The translations under genes were made by a program, and so were the position numbers. Under the pieces are notes generated by a model. The model was not told where the DNA came from and did not search any database. It saw only the letters and a list, made by a program, of their open reading frames with translations. This document shows positions 31,001-39,222 of a stretch of DNA of 41,362 nucleotides, in pieces. The stretch is from a virus: positions 1 through 41,362 of the IMG/VR virus record IMGVR_UViG_3300015189_000008; one strand, given 5' to 3'. How positions within the stretch are numbered: position 1 is the stretch's first letter; every line of letters starts with the position of its first letter.

Positions 31001-31455
31001 GTCCTGACTCAGGCCGCGCCTATGGCATCCCTCAGAGTCTGCCGGGGTCGAAGATGGCGTCGGCAGGCGCGGACTGGCGGACCAGCGCCGCCACCCAGAT
31101 CAAGTGGGGGCTGGGTTACATCCGTGGCCGCTACGGCAGCCCGAGCAGTGCGATGGCCCACAGCAACGCCTTCAACTGGTACGGAGGAGGCGGGATGGTC
31201 GCCCCTGGCGGCGTGGCGATGAACGAGCCTGGTGGGCGCCCTGAACGGATGCTGTCCGGTCACCAGACGGAGTCCTTTGATCGGCTGGTGGCGCTGCTGT
31301 CGAGCGGCGCCGCCCGCAGCGGCGGCGTCGGGAGCATGCCGGCGTCGAGCCGCACAATCATCATGCAGGTCGACGGTCGTGAGATCGGAAGGGTCGCGAT
31401 CGACCACATGGACAACGTGATCACCGGCGGGATGACCAGGGTCGGGGTGTCCTGA
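28030..31455 (+). CDS. Tape measure protein with C-terminal transglycosylase domain
   Basis: The product has 1141 residues from ATG 28030 (GGGAGG upstream), MSDRSVSVFLNATVTGFLAGM. The N-terminal two thirds are the phage TP901-like tape measure domain (FADFDKQMGNVKAVSNASATQMEKL) plus hydrophobic helices. The C-terminal part (about 960-1060) holds a lysozyme/SLT-like domain with RESGWNARASN and GRAYGIPQS. This could open cell-wall peptidoglycan during DNA injection. At about 1.5 angstroms per residue, the tail would be near 170 nm. Confidence 0.93.
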   Translation: MSDRSVSVFLNATVTGFLAGMEKAKLATTDLAKSAEKSATQHRQSWDKVGKGMLLTGGVIAAGVVLAVKAFADFDKQMGNVKAVSNASATQMEKLAKAAIKAGADTVFSASEAAKAEGELAKAGVKTSDILGGALTGSLNLASAGGLDLANAATIAAQSMNIFKLGGKDVSHIADVLAAGANKSAADVGSLGDALKQGGLVAAQTGLHLEDTVGTLSMFADSALVGSDAGTSLKTMLMRLVPSSDAAQTAMDSIGFSAYDAQGKFVGMASVAEQLKTGLGGLTEKQRASTLNTIFGSDATRAASILYEKGAAGVRDYTSAVNDQGAASRMAATMLNNLSGDFEGLKGSIDTALIQSGSAGNDVLRGLVQGATKAVNAFGNLPDPVQKSAVGFAAVTSAGLLLVGGFLTVVPKIIETRKALEALHITSGRTGAALKGLGKAAGIATVLAAAAAAASAFDTANTRAVPGIEATTAALLKTGDAAGNVDALFKGMDTGSFLGSANRPVDDLAAAFKRLTNKDGIDSFSDSVDGLFGRINGGTQSAAVFNNIGTALGTLVTSGHADLAKKQFDAMAKKLGLSGDAVNRLRDLMPGYDEALAGAANAADLAGQATGSAAKGADGLTAAQRKLAAAAGDAKKALDAEVQSLQDAGLVVLSTRSATRDLIQAQVDATAALHKNGKGLSNNTAKGRENAAALDSVASKALSLADSIYKETGSEAKMRASLVSSRGSLIKTYLQFDNNIGRARAYADSILKIPKQHLTKLQVDKAAADAKIVVLQKKIDAVKQGKVPGITANSKAGRAIIAGFQKQIDVLHGKTIVVKAGFSFATANFPGKATAPKSAVFKQAGGGLLKGPGTGTSDSIMGIDNHGRHIADVSTDEYVVNAKQTARNLPLLEAINSGAQGFAGGGQIGPNINVKLPPLDAIRAALTIHVPAAVAGGAGLGGGSGTSGANQALGRAMMLAAGWGADQWPPLRGLWTRESGWNARASNGGGGPDSGRAYGIPQSLPGSKMASAGADWRTSAATQIKWGLGYIRGRYGSPSSAMAHSNAFNWYGGGGMVAPGGVAMNEPGGRPERMLSGHQTESFDRLVALLSSGAARSGGVGSMPASSRTIIMQVDGREIGRVAIDHMDNVITGGMTRVGVS

Positions 31456-32150
31456 TGGCTGCTGCGATCACCGCAACCGTGACCTCAGGCACGACACCAC
31501 CCTCCATCACGCTTGTCGCGTCTGGCGGCGTGGGAGTGGTGCAGAGGATCCAGGGCGGCGTGGCAACACCGGTGCGTGGCACCGACGCAGCCTTTGCGGG
31601 GACCGTCCTGGACTATGAGGTCCCGCAGGAGGTCAGCGTCACCTACACGTTCGCAGGGGCGACGTCTCCGGCACGGACCCTGCCTGATGTGGGCGTGTGG
31701 ATGGTCCCGGTTGGTCGCCCCGAACTTGCGGTGCAGATCACCGTCGCCATACACGACTCATGGGACACCCCCGCAGGCCAAGACATCGCCCGCACCCCCG
31801 GCCGGAAGTTTCCCCTCGTCGTGTCGTGGGGGGCCCGCGGTGGGGCAGCCGGCAAGTTCGAGATCATCCTCGCCGACTACACCGCCGAGGTTGCCCTGAT
31901 CGCGGCTCTGGCCGACCAGGCCATCATCTGGCTGTCCAGCCACGCCCGGCACGGCCTCGGTGGGTACATGAGCATCGGCGATGTCGGGTGGTCACGGCAG
32001 CTCAGCTACAGCCGCGACGAAGCACGCAGGGTGGCCCTGCCGTACGTCATGGTCGACCGCCCCGAGGTGGTCGATGCGCCTGCGGGTCACCGGTGGGTTG
32101 ACCAGGTGGGGGCCTGGGCGCAACAGATTGGGACCTGGGCCCTGCAATGA
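31455..32150 (+). CDS. Distal tail / minor tail protein
   Basis: The product has 231 residues with a beta-rich N-terminal half (VTSGTTPPSITLVASGGVGVVQRI) and a C-terminal LSSHARHGLGGYMSIGDVGWSRQLSYSRDEARRVALPYVMVDRPEV, like Dit-type proteins of actinophages. It overlaps both neighbours by ATGA-type joints. Confidence 0.7.
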   Translation: MAAAITATVTSGTTPPSITLVASGGVGVVQRIQGGVATPVRGTDAAFAGTVLDYEVPQEVSVTYTFAGATSPARTLPDVGVWMVPVGRPELAVQITVAIHDSWDTPAGQDIARTPGRKFPLVVSWGARGGAAGKFEIILADYTAEVALIAALADQAIIWLSSHARHGLGGYMSIGDVGWSRQLSYSRDEARRVALPYVMVDRPEVVDAPAGHRWVDQVGAWAQQIGTWALQ

Positions 32151-33238
32151 TCCACGGCACGGATGCTTTCGAGGCAGCGATCCGCGGATCACACACTCTC
32201 GCGGTCCGCTGCGAGGCTTGGATCGCGGGCAGGCGGGTCACCAAGGATCTGCCCCTGCGTGAGGATGCCACGATCAACGTCGACTCCTCCCGATTCGTGC
32301 GCCGGACCGCGCAACTGTCCTTCGTCGAGGACACGGCAAGCAGCGCTGATTCGTTGCGGTCGGTCCTGTCCCGCCCCGGGTGCGAGCTGCGGCTCTGGCG
32401 CGGTATCCAGTGGGCATCCGGTGGCACCGAGTACTTGCCGATTCACTGGGGCATCGTGGACAAGGTCTCCGGGGCTTGGCCGGCAAAAACGCTAACCGTC
32501 GACTGTCCGGACCTGGCCCAAAAGGTTGCCTATGACAGGTTCGCCGGGCCACGCCAGTCCGGGGCAGGGTTCACAGTCAACCAGCAAATCCAACAGCTAG
32601 TGAGCGAGTCGATCCCGCGACTGCGGTACGTCGACACCACCGGAAACGCGACGGTAGTGCGGCCGGTGGTGTGGACTCGTGACCGGAACGCCGCCGTGGA
32701 CAAGCTCGCGGTATCCATCGGCGCCGAGAGCTTCGCCTCCCCGGACGGGCGGTGGCTGACCCGCCAGGTGCAGACCCTGCTGGGGATCCCGATGCTGCGG
32801 GTCCGCGAAGGTAAGGCTCTGATCTCGGCTGCGGATGACACTGACTGGTCCCAGGTCCGCAACGACATCATCGTGACCTGCGAACGCGCCGACGGCACGA
32901 AGCTCCTCGGCCGGTCCACCGACAACGACCCCATGTCGGCTACGTGGGTCGATGGTCCGATGGGGCGGCGCACCGGGTTCTACCCGACAAGCCTTCCGAC
33001 GACCGCGCCGCAGTGCGTCACCATCGCCGCGGCGCTGCGGGCACGCCAGGCCGGCGCCCGCGTGAGCATCTCGTACGAGACGTTTCTTCACCCCGGTATC
33101 GAGGCAGGCGACCGCCACGACGTGACCCACGACGGTGTTACGGCCAGGGTCGTGGCCGACAGCTTCGAGCTGCCAGTCTTCGGCGCATCAATGCGGGTTC
33201 AGGGCCGGATGCAAGTTGTCCCCGAAGGTCTCGAATGA
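32147..33238 (+). CDS. Minor tail protein (baseplate hub-like)
   Basis: The product has 363 residues. DAFEAAIRGSHTLAVRCEAWIAGRRVTKDLPLREDATINVDSSRFVRR opens a DUF5047-like hub domain, and the rest is mixed beta with GFTVNQQIQQLVSESIPR. Position after Dit fits the tail hub. It is probably part of the tail tip that contacts the cell wall. Confidence 0.72.
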   Translation: MIHGTDAFEAAIRGSHTLAVRCEAWIAGRRVTKDLPLREDATINVDSSRFVRRTAQLSFVEDTASSADSLRSVLSRPGCELRLWRGIQWASGGTEYLPIHWGIVDKVSGAWPAKTLTVDCPDLAQKVAYDRFAGPRQSGAGFTVNQQIQQLVSESIPRLRYVDTTGNATVVRPVVWTRDRNAAVDKLAVSIGAESFASPDGRWLTRQVQTLLGIPMLRVREGKALISAADDTDWSQVRNDIIVTCERADGTKLLGRSTDNDPMSATWVDGPMGRRTGFYPTSLPTTAPQCVTIAAALRARQAGARVSISYETFLHPGIEAGDRHDVTHDGVTARVVADSFELPVFGASMRVQGRMQVVPEGLE

Positions 33239-33447
33239 GTGTGCTCAGGACCTTGTCTGCGCCGCGCCGTGAGATCCGGGTCGCCACCGTCACCTCCGTG
33301 GCCGGGCCAGTGGCAACTTGCGACCTGGCAGGTAGCCCCATCGACGCGCAGATCCCCTCCGTGCCCGCTTTCACCCTGGCCACCAACGACACCGTCTACG
33401 TGATCCCCGTGGGCGACGACACGTGGCTCGTCATCGCAGCACTCTAA
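33235..33447 (+). CDS. Small tail-tip protein
   Basis: The product has 70 residues from ATG 33235 (MSVLRTLSAPRREIRVATV), a small beta-barrel-like protein with VASVAGPVATCDLAGS-type strands and the ending DDTWLVIAAL. Such OB-like small tail proteins often follow the hub gene. Function is inferred from position. Confidence 0.6.
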   Translation: MSVLRTLSAPRREIRVATVTSVAGPVATCDLAGSPIDAQIPSVPAFTLATNDTVYVIPVGDDTWLVIAAL

Positions 33448-33456
33448 GGAGCCCCC

Positions 33457-34119
33457 GTGTCTGATTTTCTACCTCCCGGTGCAATGCCCGCGCCGAACAT
33501 GGACAACGACCTCAGCCGGGACTTCCCCGACTTCTTCGCCTCTGACATGTGGCCTTCGCTGTGGCCCCGGATCATCCACAGGTACGCGACTGTTGCGGCG
33601 CGGGACGCGGACATGGCTGGGTTGGGTGCGACCGATAGGGCATTCTGCTACGTCGACGCACTAGCCCGGACGTTGGCGTGGACCGGTACCGGGTGGCATG
33701 CCATCGGGATCGTCGCGTCCTACACGAGTGTGGGTGGCGCGGCGCCAACCACGGTGGTGGGCAACACCAACGGGACGGTCCTACAAACACTGCTGGTTCC
33801 CGCAGTGGCCTTTGACCGGGTTTTATCGGTGTCGATGCTGGCCTACCTCAGCAGCACCCAGACCGCAGACTCATGGGAGACCGTGGGGAACTTCGACAGC
33901 CTGAACATCGCAACGAATGTTTTGGGCCGGTTCTGCATGACCCTGAACAGCGCCTCCTCCGCGGGCTCGGGTGTGATCCCGGCGACCCGCCTCATCCTCC
34001 TGGCCAACCAGGCCACGACACTGCGGGTATGGGTCCGTAGGGTCGCAGGTACGGGCACAGGTACGGGCAGCGCAGACCCGACCTACTGCAACATCCAAGC
34101 CCTCGCCTCGGCGTACTGA
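33457..34119 (+). CDS. Minor tail protein
   Basis: The product has 220 residues from GTG 33457, MSDFLPPGAMPAPNMDNDLSRDFP. The N-terminal region with RDADMAGLGATDRAFCYVDALARTLAWTGTGWHAIG is shared by many actinophage tail-tip proteins. The C-terminal half is a beta-sandwich-like domain with TSVGGAAPTTVVGNTNGTVLQTLLVPA. Receptor binding is possible. Confidence 0.7.
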   Translation: MSDFLPPGAMPAPNMDNDLSRDFPDFFASDMWPSLWPRIIHRYATVAARDADMAGLGATDRAFCYVDALARTLAWTGTGWHAIGIVASYTSVGGAAPTTVVGNTNGTVLQTLLVPAVAFDRVLSVSMLAYLSSTQTADSWETVGNFDSLNIATNVLGRFCMTLNSASSAGSGVIPATRLILLANQATTLRVWVRRVAGTGTGTGSADPTYCNIQALASAY

Positions 34120-34748
34120 TGACCGATTACGGCAGCGGCGCGCTTGGTCCGTGGCAGGACTGGGGATGCAGTATCAGCCCGCCCCCGATCATCAAGCAGG
34201 TCCTAGCCGCAGATGGCGTGTTCATGTTCGGCGACAGCATCTCGGTGTCCACTGCGCGCGAGCTCGCCGAGCTGCTCTTGCCGTCCGGGACGTTGCTGGC
34301 GGTGAACAACTGGTCCGGCCGACCGACCGCCCCGAGCGTCAACGCGTGCCTCGCCTGGATCAGGACGTATGGCGCGCCCCGACGCATTCTCATGGCCACC
34401 GGCACCGACGACATCTTCGACCCGACAGTGATGGCCGCGCAGATCGACCGACTGATGGCCGCGGCAGGGCCAGGCCGGTCGGTGTTTTGGGTGAGTGTGC
34501 AGTGCTCCCGCTGGTCGCAGGCCCCGGACGTACAGGTCGCCGATCAGCGCAACAGCGGCTGGGTCAACACCCATCTGGTGCAGGCCACCGCCAGGCACCC
34601 GAACTTGACCGTCATCCCGTGGCATCGCTGGCTGGCCGAGAAACCCCCCCGGATCCCCATGTACCTACGCGACGGCGTGCACGTGAACACGCTGGGGGCG
34701 ACCTTCCGCAACACCATCATCCGCGACGCGATTCTCGCAGCGACCTGA
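34119..34748 (+). CDS. SGNH/GDSL hydrolase, first of two
   Basis: The product has 209 residues. Catalytic residues are visible: Ser40 in FMFGDSIS, the oxyanion Gly/Asn-block equivalents (VNNWSG, ATGTDD) and the Asp-x-x-His dyad D185/H188 in RDGVHVN. Such esterases deacetylate cell-wall glycans. It lies among tail genes, overlapping the preceding one by one base, so it is probably tail-associated and clears a path to the cell surface. Confidence 0.8.
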   Translation: MTDYGSGALGPWQDWGCSISPPPIIKQVLAADGVFMFGDSISVSTARELAELLLPSGTLLAVNNWSGRPTAPSVNACLAWIRTYGAPRRILMATGTDDIFDPTVMAAQIDRLMAAAGPGRSVFWVSVQCSRWSQAPDVQVADQRNSGWVNTHLVQATARHPNLTVIPWHRWLAEKPPRIPMYLRDGVHVNTLGATFRNTIIRDAILAAT

Positions 34749-34774
34749 CCGATTCTGAACCTGAGGAGCCCCAC

Positions 34775-36136
34775 ATGTGGATGTCACACCCCGGCGTGAC
34801 CGGCGTCGTCACCGTCGCAGACAACGCCTTCTACGGCGGATGGGACACCATGGGCTGGGTCGTCGCCGCAGCACCAGTCGGCCCGCCACTAGTCGACGCG
34901 GGCTGGCCGGTCTCCCAGGGCGAAGTCACCGCCCTCGTCGGCACCGCCGTCGCAGCCCAGATCCCCGCCGCGATCGCCCCCGCACTCGCGACCGAACGCA
35001 CCACCGAGCGGGCACTACAATCTGCCACATTTGCGCTGGTCAGCGCAGGGCGCCCTGGCAGTCGTTGGGTTGCACTGGGAGACTCAATCACAGCGGGAAT
35101 CAGTAATGGCCGCTACATGGACATGACCCAACTGGTGTCGATGGGTCGGATGCGGCTCGTCAAGAACGCAGGCGTCGGTGGCGACACTGCTGCGATGATG
35201 CTTGCCCGGTTTGATGCCGACGTAGCCCCCTACTCCCCGAACCTCATCACTATCCTGGCTGGCACCAACGACACCGGGGTCACGGCGGCTCTTGCGTCCT
35301 ACCAGACGAGCATCCAAGCCATCGTCGGCAAGTGTTACGCGATCGGTGCCACACCCGTCATCATGACGATCCCCCCGAACTCCAGTGGCACCCCCGCGAA
35401 CCGTCGCCAGCAGATCGTCATCTTCAACGCTTGGCTGCGAATCTATGCCCAAGCGAGAGGTATCGCCCTCGTGGATCTCTTTGCCGCGCTGGTCGATCCC
35501 GCTACCGGGAACTACGTTGCGGCGTACAACCTCGACGGGACTCACCCCACGCCAGCAGCCATGACGATCATCGGGACCGCGCTCAACAGCACCCTCGCAC
35601 CCTGGCTGCCCCCACAGGGAACTCTCGTAGGGAACGACACGGTCGACCTGAACCAGTGCATCAAGAACCCACTGTTCCTCGGCCAGACAGCCAACCCCGG
35701 CGTCCGTGCGGACTCGTGGAACACCTACGGCGCAGGCGGCACCTACACGACGGACGCCACAGACACCACGATCAAGGGCGTCTGGCAGAACTGCGCCATT
35801 ACAGCAGGAACCGGCGTCGGTCTCATCTCCCAGGCCGCAACAGGCTTCGCTGTCACGGTCGGGCACACCTACGCGCTTGCGGGGCTAATGAAATCCTCGG
35901 GCGCGGCGCTGACGAACGTTTCCCTGAATCTTCACAACGGGTCCGCAGCCGTGGCTGGAGCCGTCCTGAACGGCGCTGGTGGGTGCGTCGTCGCCAAGGG
36001 TGCGTTCTACGTGGAGTGGTTGGCTGTCGGCACGCCCTCGGCGCTCTCGGTAAACGTCATTGCCAGCGGCACCGGAAGTTTCGGAGTCGCCCAGTTGTGC
36101 CTCTACGACCTCACTGCGATGGGCCTCGCCGCGTAA
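34775..36136 (+). CDS. Tail protein with SGNH hydrolase and C-terminal beta domain, second of two
   Basis: The product has 453 residues from ATG 34775 (TGAGGAG upstream). Residues 1-80 are a virion-anchor-like start (VTGVVTVADNAFYGGWDTMGWVVA). The SGNH domain runs about 95-275 with S104 (LGDSITAG), G135 (GVGGDT), N165 (AGTNDTG), D254 and H257 (DGTHPT). Residues 285-453 form a carbohydrate-binding-like jelly roll. It is probably a receptor-binding, glycan-deacetylating tail spike. Its SGNH domain differs clearly from the preceding gene's. Confidence 0.85.
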   Translation: MWMSHPGVTGVVTVADNAFYGGWDTMGWVVAAAPVGPPLVDAGWPVSQGEVTALVGTAVAAQIPAAIAPALATERTTERALQSATFALVSAGRPGSRWVALGDSITAGISNGRYMDMTQLVSMGRMRLVKNAGVGGDTAAMMLARFDADVAPYSPNLITILAGTNDTGVTAALASYQTSIQAIVGKCYAIGATPVIMTIPPNSSGTPANRRQQIVIFNAWLRIYAQARGIALVDLFAALVDPATGNYVAAYNLDGTHPTPAAMTIIGTALNSTLAPWLPPQGTLVGNDTVDLNQCIKNPLFLGQTANPGVRADSWNTYGAGGTYTTDATDTTIKGVWQNCAITAGTGVGLISQAATGFAVTVGHTYALAGLMKSSGAALTNVSLNLHNGSAAVAGAVLNGAGGCVVAKGAFYVEWLAVGTPSALSVNVIASGTGSFGVAQLCLYDLTAMGLAA

Positions 36137-36171
36137 CGACCCCCACCACTAATGACCCGGATATGCGCGGT

Positions 36172-36261
36172 CTAGTTTGACGCGTTTGCTCCGGCAACAA
36201 ACCCATCAAACTCTCGCGAACTCAGCCCCGTCACGTTGACCACCGACGGTGGCTTCCGCAT
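36172..36261 (-). CDS. 29-residue reverse-strand gene
   Basis: The frame MRKPPSVVNVTGLSSREFDGFVAGANASN is preceded on the minus strand by GGGGAGG at ideal spacing. It occupies the gap between the tail esterase and the coiled-coil gene. The strong ribosome-binding site argues for a real gene despite the size. Function unknown. Confidence 0.5.
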   Translation of the reverse strand: MRKPPSVVNVTGLSSREFDGFVAGANASN

Positions 36262-36300
36262 GTCACGCCTCCCCAAGCGATACCCCAAGAAAGGCACCTG

Positions 36301-37161
36301 ATGGCAACCACCTCCGAAGCCAGCCAGCAACCACCCGGCCCCGGGGTCGACGCGCAAGGCCGGGCAGTGGTGGACCCCACCAAGAACGTCCTCGACCTCG
36401 TCAACGCCGCCATCAAACGACAGGACGACATACGCGCCATGTCGATGGACGCAACGCAGCGAGAGCTTGGACTACGTCAGGACATGCGCCAACGCGAGCA
36501 CGCCGCGCTGCAGGAGCTCCTCGAGGTACGCCTGGACGCCATGGACCGGGCCAACGAGCTGCTGAGTGAGACCGTCAACCGGGCACCCACCGAGGTCACC
36601 AAGTCCATCGACCACCTCAAGGGCATCCAGGACGAAAGATTCCGGTCGGTCGAGACCCAGTTCAGGGAACGTGACACCCGCTCCGAGCGGGAGTCCAAGG
36701 ACAACAAGGTCGCCGTCGACGCGGCGTTCGCGGCGCAGAAGGACGCGGCAAACGAGCAGAACAAGGCCAACACCACCGCGATCAACAAGTCCGAGGCGAC
36801 CACCACCGAGACCATCAAGACCAACCAGGAGCTCTCGAAGTCGGAGAACGCGGCGCTGGCCAAGAGCCTGGAGGACACGAAAATCAGGCAGGTCGAGATC
36901 GACGACGACATCAAGAAGCGCCTCGGGGCAGTCGAGGCGACCTTCGCAGGCCTGGCATCGGCCGCCCGGGTCGGCGCGGTGGAGTCCCAACTCGTGGGGC
37001 TGGCCTCCGCCCGCCAAGGCGCAGCTGACACCCGTGTGGAGTACCGGGATCAGAACACCGATCAACGGGCCGGCAGCAGCCTGACGCTCGCTGTCATTGG
37101 CACGTTCCTTCTCGCACTCAGCATTGGCATCGGCGTCGCCTCGCTAGTCCTGGGCAAGTAG
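36301..37161 (+). CDS. Coiled-coil protein with C-terminal membrane anchor
   Basis: The product has 286 residues. A disordered start is followed by long charged helices (about 35-240), rich in Lys/Glu/Ala/Thr, then a membrane helix at about 262-283 (LTLAVIGTFLLALSIGIGVASLV). It lies at the entry of the lysis region. A lysis accessory (holin- or spanin-like) or a membrane-anchored tail chaperone are possibilities; no family is certain. Confidence 0.65.
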   Translation: MATTSEASQQPPGPGVDAQGRAVVDPTKNVLDLVNAAIKRQDDIRAMSMDATQRELGLRQDMRQREHAALQELLEVRLDAMDRANELLSETVNRAPTEVTKSIDHLKGIQDERFRSVETQFRERDTRSERESKDNKVAVDAAFAAQKDAANEQNKANTTAINKSEATTTETIKTNQELSKSENAALAKSLEDTKIRQVEIDDDIKKRLGAVEATFAGLASAARVGAVESQLVGLASARQGAADTRVEYRDQNTDQRAGSSLTLAVIGTFLLALSIGIGVASLVLGK

Positions 37162-37274
37162 TGAACCCGCCGGGCAGCGCCCCGTCCCGGCAGGTCCTGC
37201 GCACGTCCTTCCTATTAGGCGCCTTCGCCGGCGGAGCTTTCGCTCTCGCTGTGATCTACCGCCAGCTCACCTGA
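37161..37274 (+). CDS. Very small membrane protein
   Basis: A GTG at 37161 shares one base with the preceding stop and opens a 37-residue frame, VNPPGSAPSRQVLRTSFLLG, with one hydrophobic helix (FLLGAFAGGAFALAVIY) and a positive N-terminal flank. Tight coupling to the membrane-anchored coiled-coil gene supports it. A holin partner is possible. Confidence 0.55.
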   Translation: MNPPGSAPSRQVLRTSFLLGAFAGGAFALAVIYRQLT

Positions 37275-37345
37275 CCGCCGCCACCTGGTCCAGACCCTCG
37301 CCAGGTGGCGGTGCCATGTCCACAACCCATCGAAGGAGCACCACC

Positions 37346-37516
37346 ATGGGCGACACCACGTCCGAATCCCCGGCCGAGGCACTACTAGGCATCGACCACC
37401 CCGACGACGGCCCACAGCCCCAGCACGAGGACGCCGACGTGTCCGGCGACCCGGTCCCCGAGACCGACGTCGACGTTCCCGATGTCGAGGCCGACACCAG
37501 CGAGCCGCCGGTATGA
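37346..37516 (+). CDS. Small acidic disordered protein
   Basis: The product has 56 residues from ATG 37346 (AAGGAG upstream), MGDTTSESPAEALLGIDHP, mostly Asp/Glu/Pro/Val. The stop overlaps the endolysin start (ATGA). Function unknown. Confidence 0.6.
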   Translation: MGDTTSESPAEALLGIDHPDDGPQPQHEDADVSGDPVPETDVDVPDVEADTSEPPV

Positions 37517-38100
37517 GCGGCTACTCCTACGGCCAGGCCGTCGCGGTCCTGAGAAGTTTCGGCTTCCGGATCCGCTCGAGCGCCGAGTTCCGGCAGGCCA
37601 TCGCCGCGTTCCAGGGCGGTTACAACCTCGGCCGATGGCTGGCCGTTGACGGAGTCTGCGGGCCCGTGACGTCTGCGGCCCTAGCTCGCTCACGCGCTGC
37701 CGGCGGCAAGGCATCAGCCCACTTCTCCTGGGCGGAGTTCCGCTGCACCTGCGGCGGGCGGTACTCCAGCTGCCGGCGAATCCTGGTCCGACGCGAGCTT
37801 CTGCAAGGCCTGGAGAAGTACCGGGCCCGGGTTGGCTCGGTTTCCATCGTGTCCGGCTACCGATGCCCCGGCAGGAACCGGGAGGTCCGTGGCGTCAGCA
37901 ACAGCCAGCACGTCTACGGCACAGCCGCCGACGTCAGCTATGCGCTTTCCAACTCTGCCGTCATCGGGCTCCACGCCTTCGCAGGTATCGGCCGCTCCGG
38001 ACGGACCAGCATGGTCCGGCACGTCGACCGCAGAGACGTCGGCGGCCACAACAACGGCGGCACCCTCGGCCGCCCGATGTGCTGGGTCTACGCCTCATGA
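37513..38100 (+). CDS. Endolysin, PG-binding plus M15 peptidase
   Basis: The product has 195 residues. Residues 5-60 resemble a PG_binding_1 domain (FRQAIAAFQGGYNLGRWLAVDGVCGPVTSAAL). A peptidase M15 (D-Ala-D-Ala type) domain follows: FSWAEFRC at 71, SGYRCPGRN, H133/D140 in SQHVYGTAADVSY and H170 in VRHVDRR as zinc ligands. It cleaves peptide cross-links at lysis. Confidence 0.88.
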   Translation: MSGYSYGQAVAVLRSFGFRIRSSAEFRQAIAAFQGGYNLGRWLAVDGVCGPVTSAALARSRAAGGKASAHFSWAEFRCTCGGRYSSCRRILVRRELLQGLEKYRARVGSVSIVSGYRCPGRNREVRGVSNSQHVYGTAADVSYALSNSAVIGLHAFAGIGRSGRTSMVRHVDRRDVGGHNNGGTLGRPMCWVYAS

Positions 38101-38237
38101 CCCTCGATGAACGCATCGCCCCCCCGACGTGGGCTGATAGCCAGATCCACCCCGACGACATGCACGCAGACCCCCACCCCTTCGACGCGATCGACACGAC
38201 AGTGTTCGTCGGCGCAGTCGTGGAGGCCAAGCCGTGA
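38097..38237 (+). CDS. Small protein between the endolysins
   Basis: The product has 46 residues, MTLDERIAPPTWADSQIHPDD. Its start overlaps the endolysin stop and its stop overlaps the next start, which supports translation. No family is recognised; His/Asp-rich. Confidence 0.5.
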   Translation: MTLDERIAPPTWADSQIHPDDMHADPHPFDAIDTTVFVGAVVEAKP

Positions 38238-38992
38238 CCCTCACCCTGGCCTACCCCGCAGTCGGCCGCGGCGCATGGCCGTCCAGCGGGCTCGGCGGCA
38301 CCCTGAACGTCGCCGGCACCAGGCCCGGCAACTACTACCGGGCACCCACCATCTCGGCTGTGACGATGCCCGGACTGGTTGGCGCCCTGGCAGTACGGCT
38401 CGGGACCAGTTGCGACATCAACGACTACGCGGTCCACCGTGCCGTCATGGCTCTGCAGCCCTACTTCCACGCTGTCCCCGACGGGATCCTGGGGACAGCC
38501 ACCAGTCTGGCTATTCGTGCCTACCAGAAGGCACACGGCCTAGCTATGGACGGGGCGATCGGCCCGGCGACCTGCCGGTCGATCTTCGAGCCCCTGGTGA
38601 CCGAGGCAGCAGTCCACCTCGACACCCCGCACGCTGTCCTACTGCGCACGATCGCAATCGGAACGATCAGCATCGAGTCCGGGTTCGACCTTGGCGCCGT
38701 CGGAGTTGATACACCCCAGGACCTGGGAATCGCCCAGATTAACGGCCCGGCGCACCCATCCATGAGTGCCGCCGCGCGCCTGGACCCCGCCATTGCCATC
38801 CCATGGATGGTGGCCTTCGTCGATGACCACCTGGTCGAGTTCCGGTACGACGTCGACCCAGCGATCGCGGCATACAACCTCGGCGTCTCCGGCGCCTGGG
38901 CGTGGGTCAACGCGGGCCGGCCCCAGTGGTACCGCGGAAGAGATGTCCAGGCCTACGTGGCCAAGATCAAGGAAGCAGGAGCACCATCATGA
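38234..38992 (+). CDS. Endolysin, PG-binding plus transglycosylase
   Basis: The product has 252 residues from GTG 38234. Residues 65-117 form a PG_binding_1 repeat (FHAVPDGILGTATSLAIRAYQKAHGLAMDGAIGPAT). Residues 125-245 are an SLT-like domain with the catalytic E148 in TISIESGFD and DLGIAQINGPAHP. Together with the M15 enzyme it gives two bond specificities, glycan and peptide. Confidence 0.87.
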   Translation: MTLTLAYPAVGRGAWPSSGLGGTLNVAGTRPGNYYRAPTISAVTMPGLVGALAVRLGTSCDINDYAVHRAVMALQPYFHAVPDGILGTATSLAIRAYQKAHGLAMDGAIGPATCRSIFEPLVTEAAVHLDTPHAVLLRTIAIGTISIESGFDLGAVGVDTPQDLGIAQINGPAHPSMSAAARLDPAIAIPWMVAFVDDHLVEFRYDVDPAIAAYNLGVSGAWAWVNAGRPQWYRGRDVQAYVAKIKEAGAPS

Positions 38993-39168
38993 AGAAGGAA
39001 CCAGCCCTCATTATTGGATTCGTCGGCGCGCTCATCGCGCTCGGCGTGTCGTTCGGACTGCCCGTGACTGCCGAGCAAGTCGGCTTCGTCATGGCGTTCG
39101 TCTCGGCGGCACTGGCCCTGGTGACCAGGAGTCTCGTCACGCCAGTCGCGTCACCGCCACTCAAGTAG
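38989..39168 (+). CDS. Holin
   Basis: The product has 59 residues, MKKEPALIIGFVGALIALGVSFG, with a second hydrophobic segment VGFVMAFVSAALALVTRSLVT. Two membrane helices, small size and position directly after the endolysins fit a class II holin. Confidence 0.8.
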   Translation: MKKEPALIIGFVGALIALGVSFGLPVTAEQVGFVMAFVSAALALVTRSLVTPVASPPLK

Positions 39169-39184
39169 CTCGTCCCCTGCACGG

Positions 39185-39222
39185 AACGCCCTTCTTGCCT
39201 CACCGCAGGAGGGGCGTTTTCG
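39185..39222 (+). terminator. Terminator after the lysis operon
   Basis: A 14-bp stem with two G-T pairs (39185-39198 with 39205-39218), a six-base loop and a T-tract (TTTTCG) end the rightward late operon 17 bases after the holin stop. Confidence 0.85.

Noticed and set aside
34151-34774. Upstream extension of the second SGNH gene
   Set aside because: That part is the wrong frame of the first SGNH gene; a ribosome-binding site and the conserved tail-protein start place initiation at 34775.
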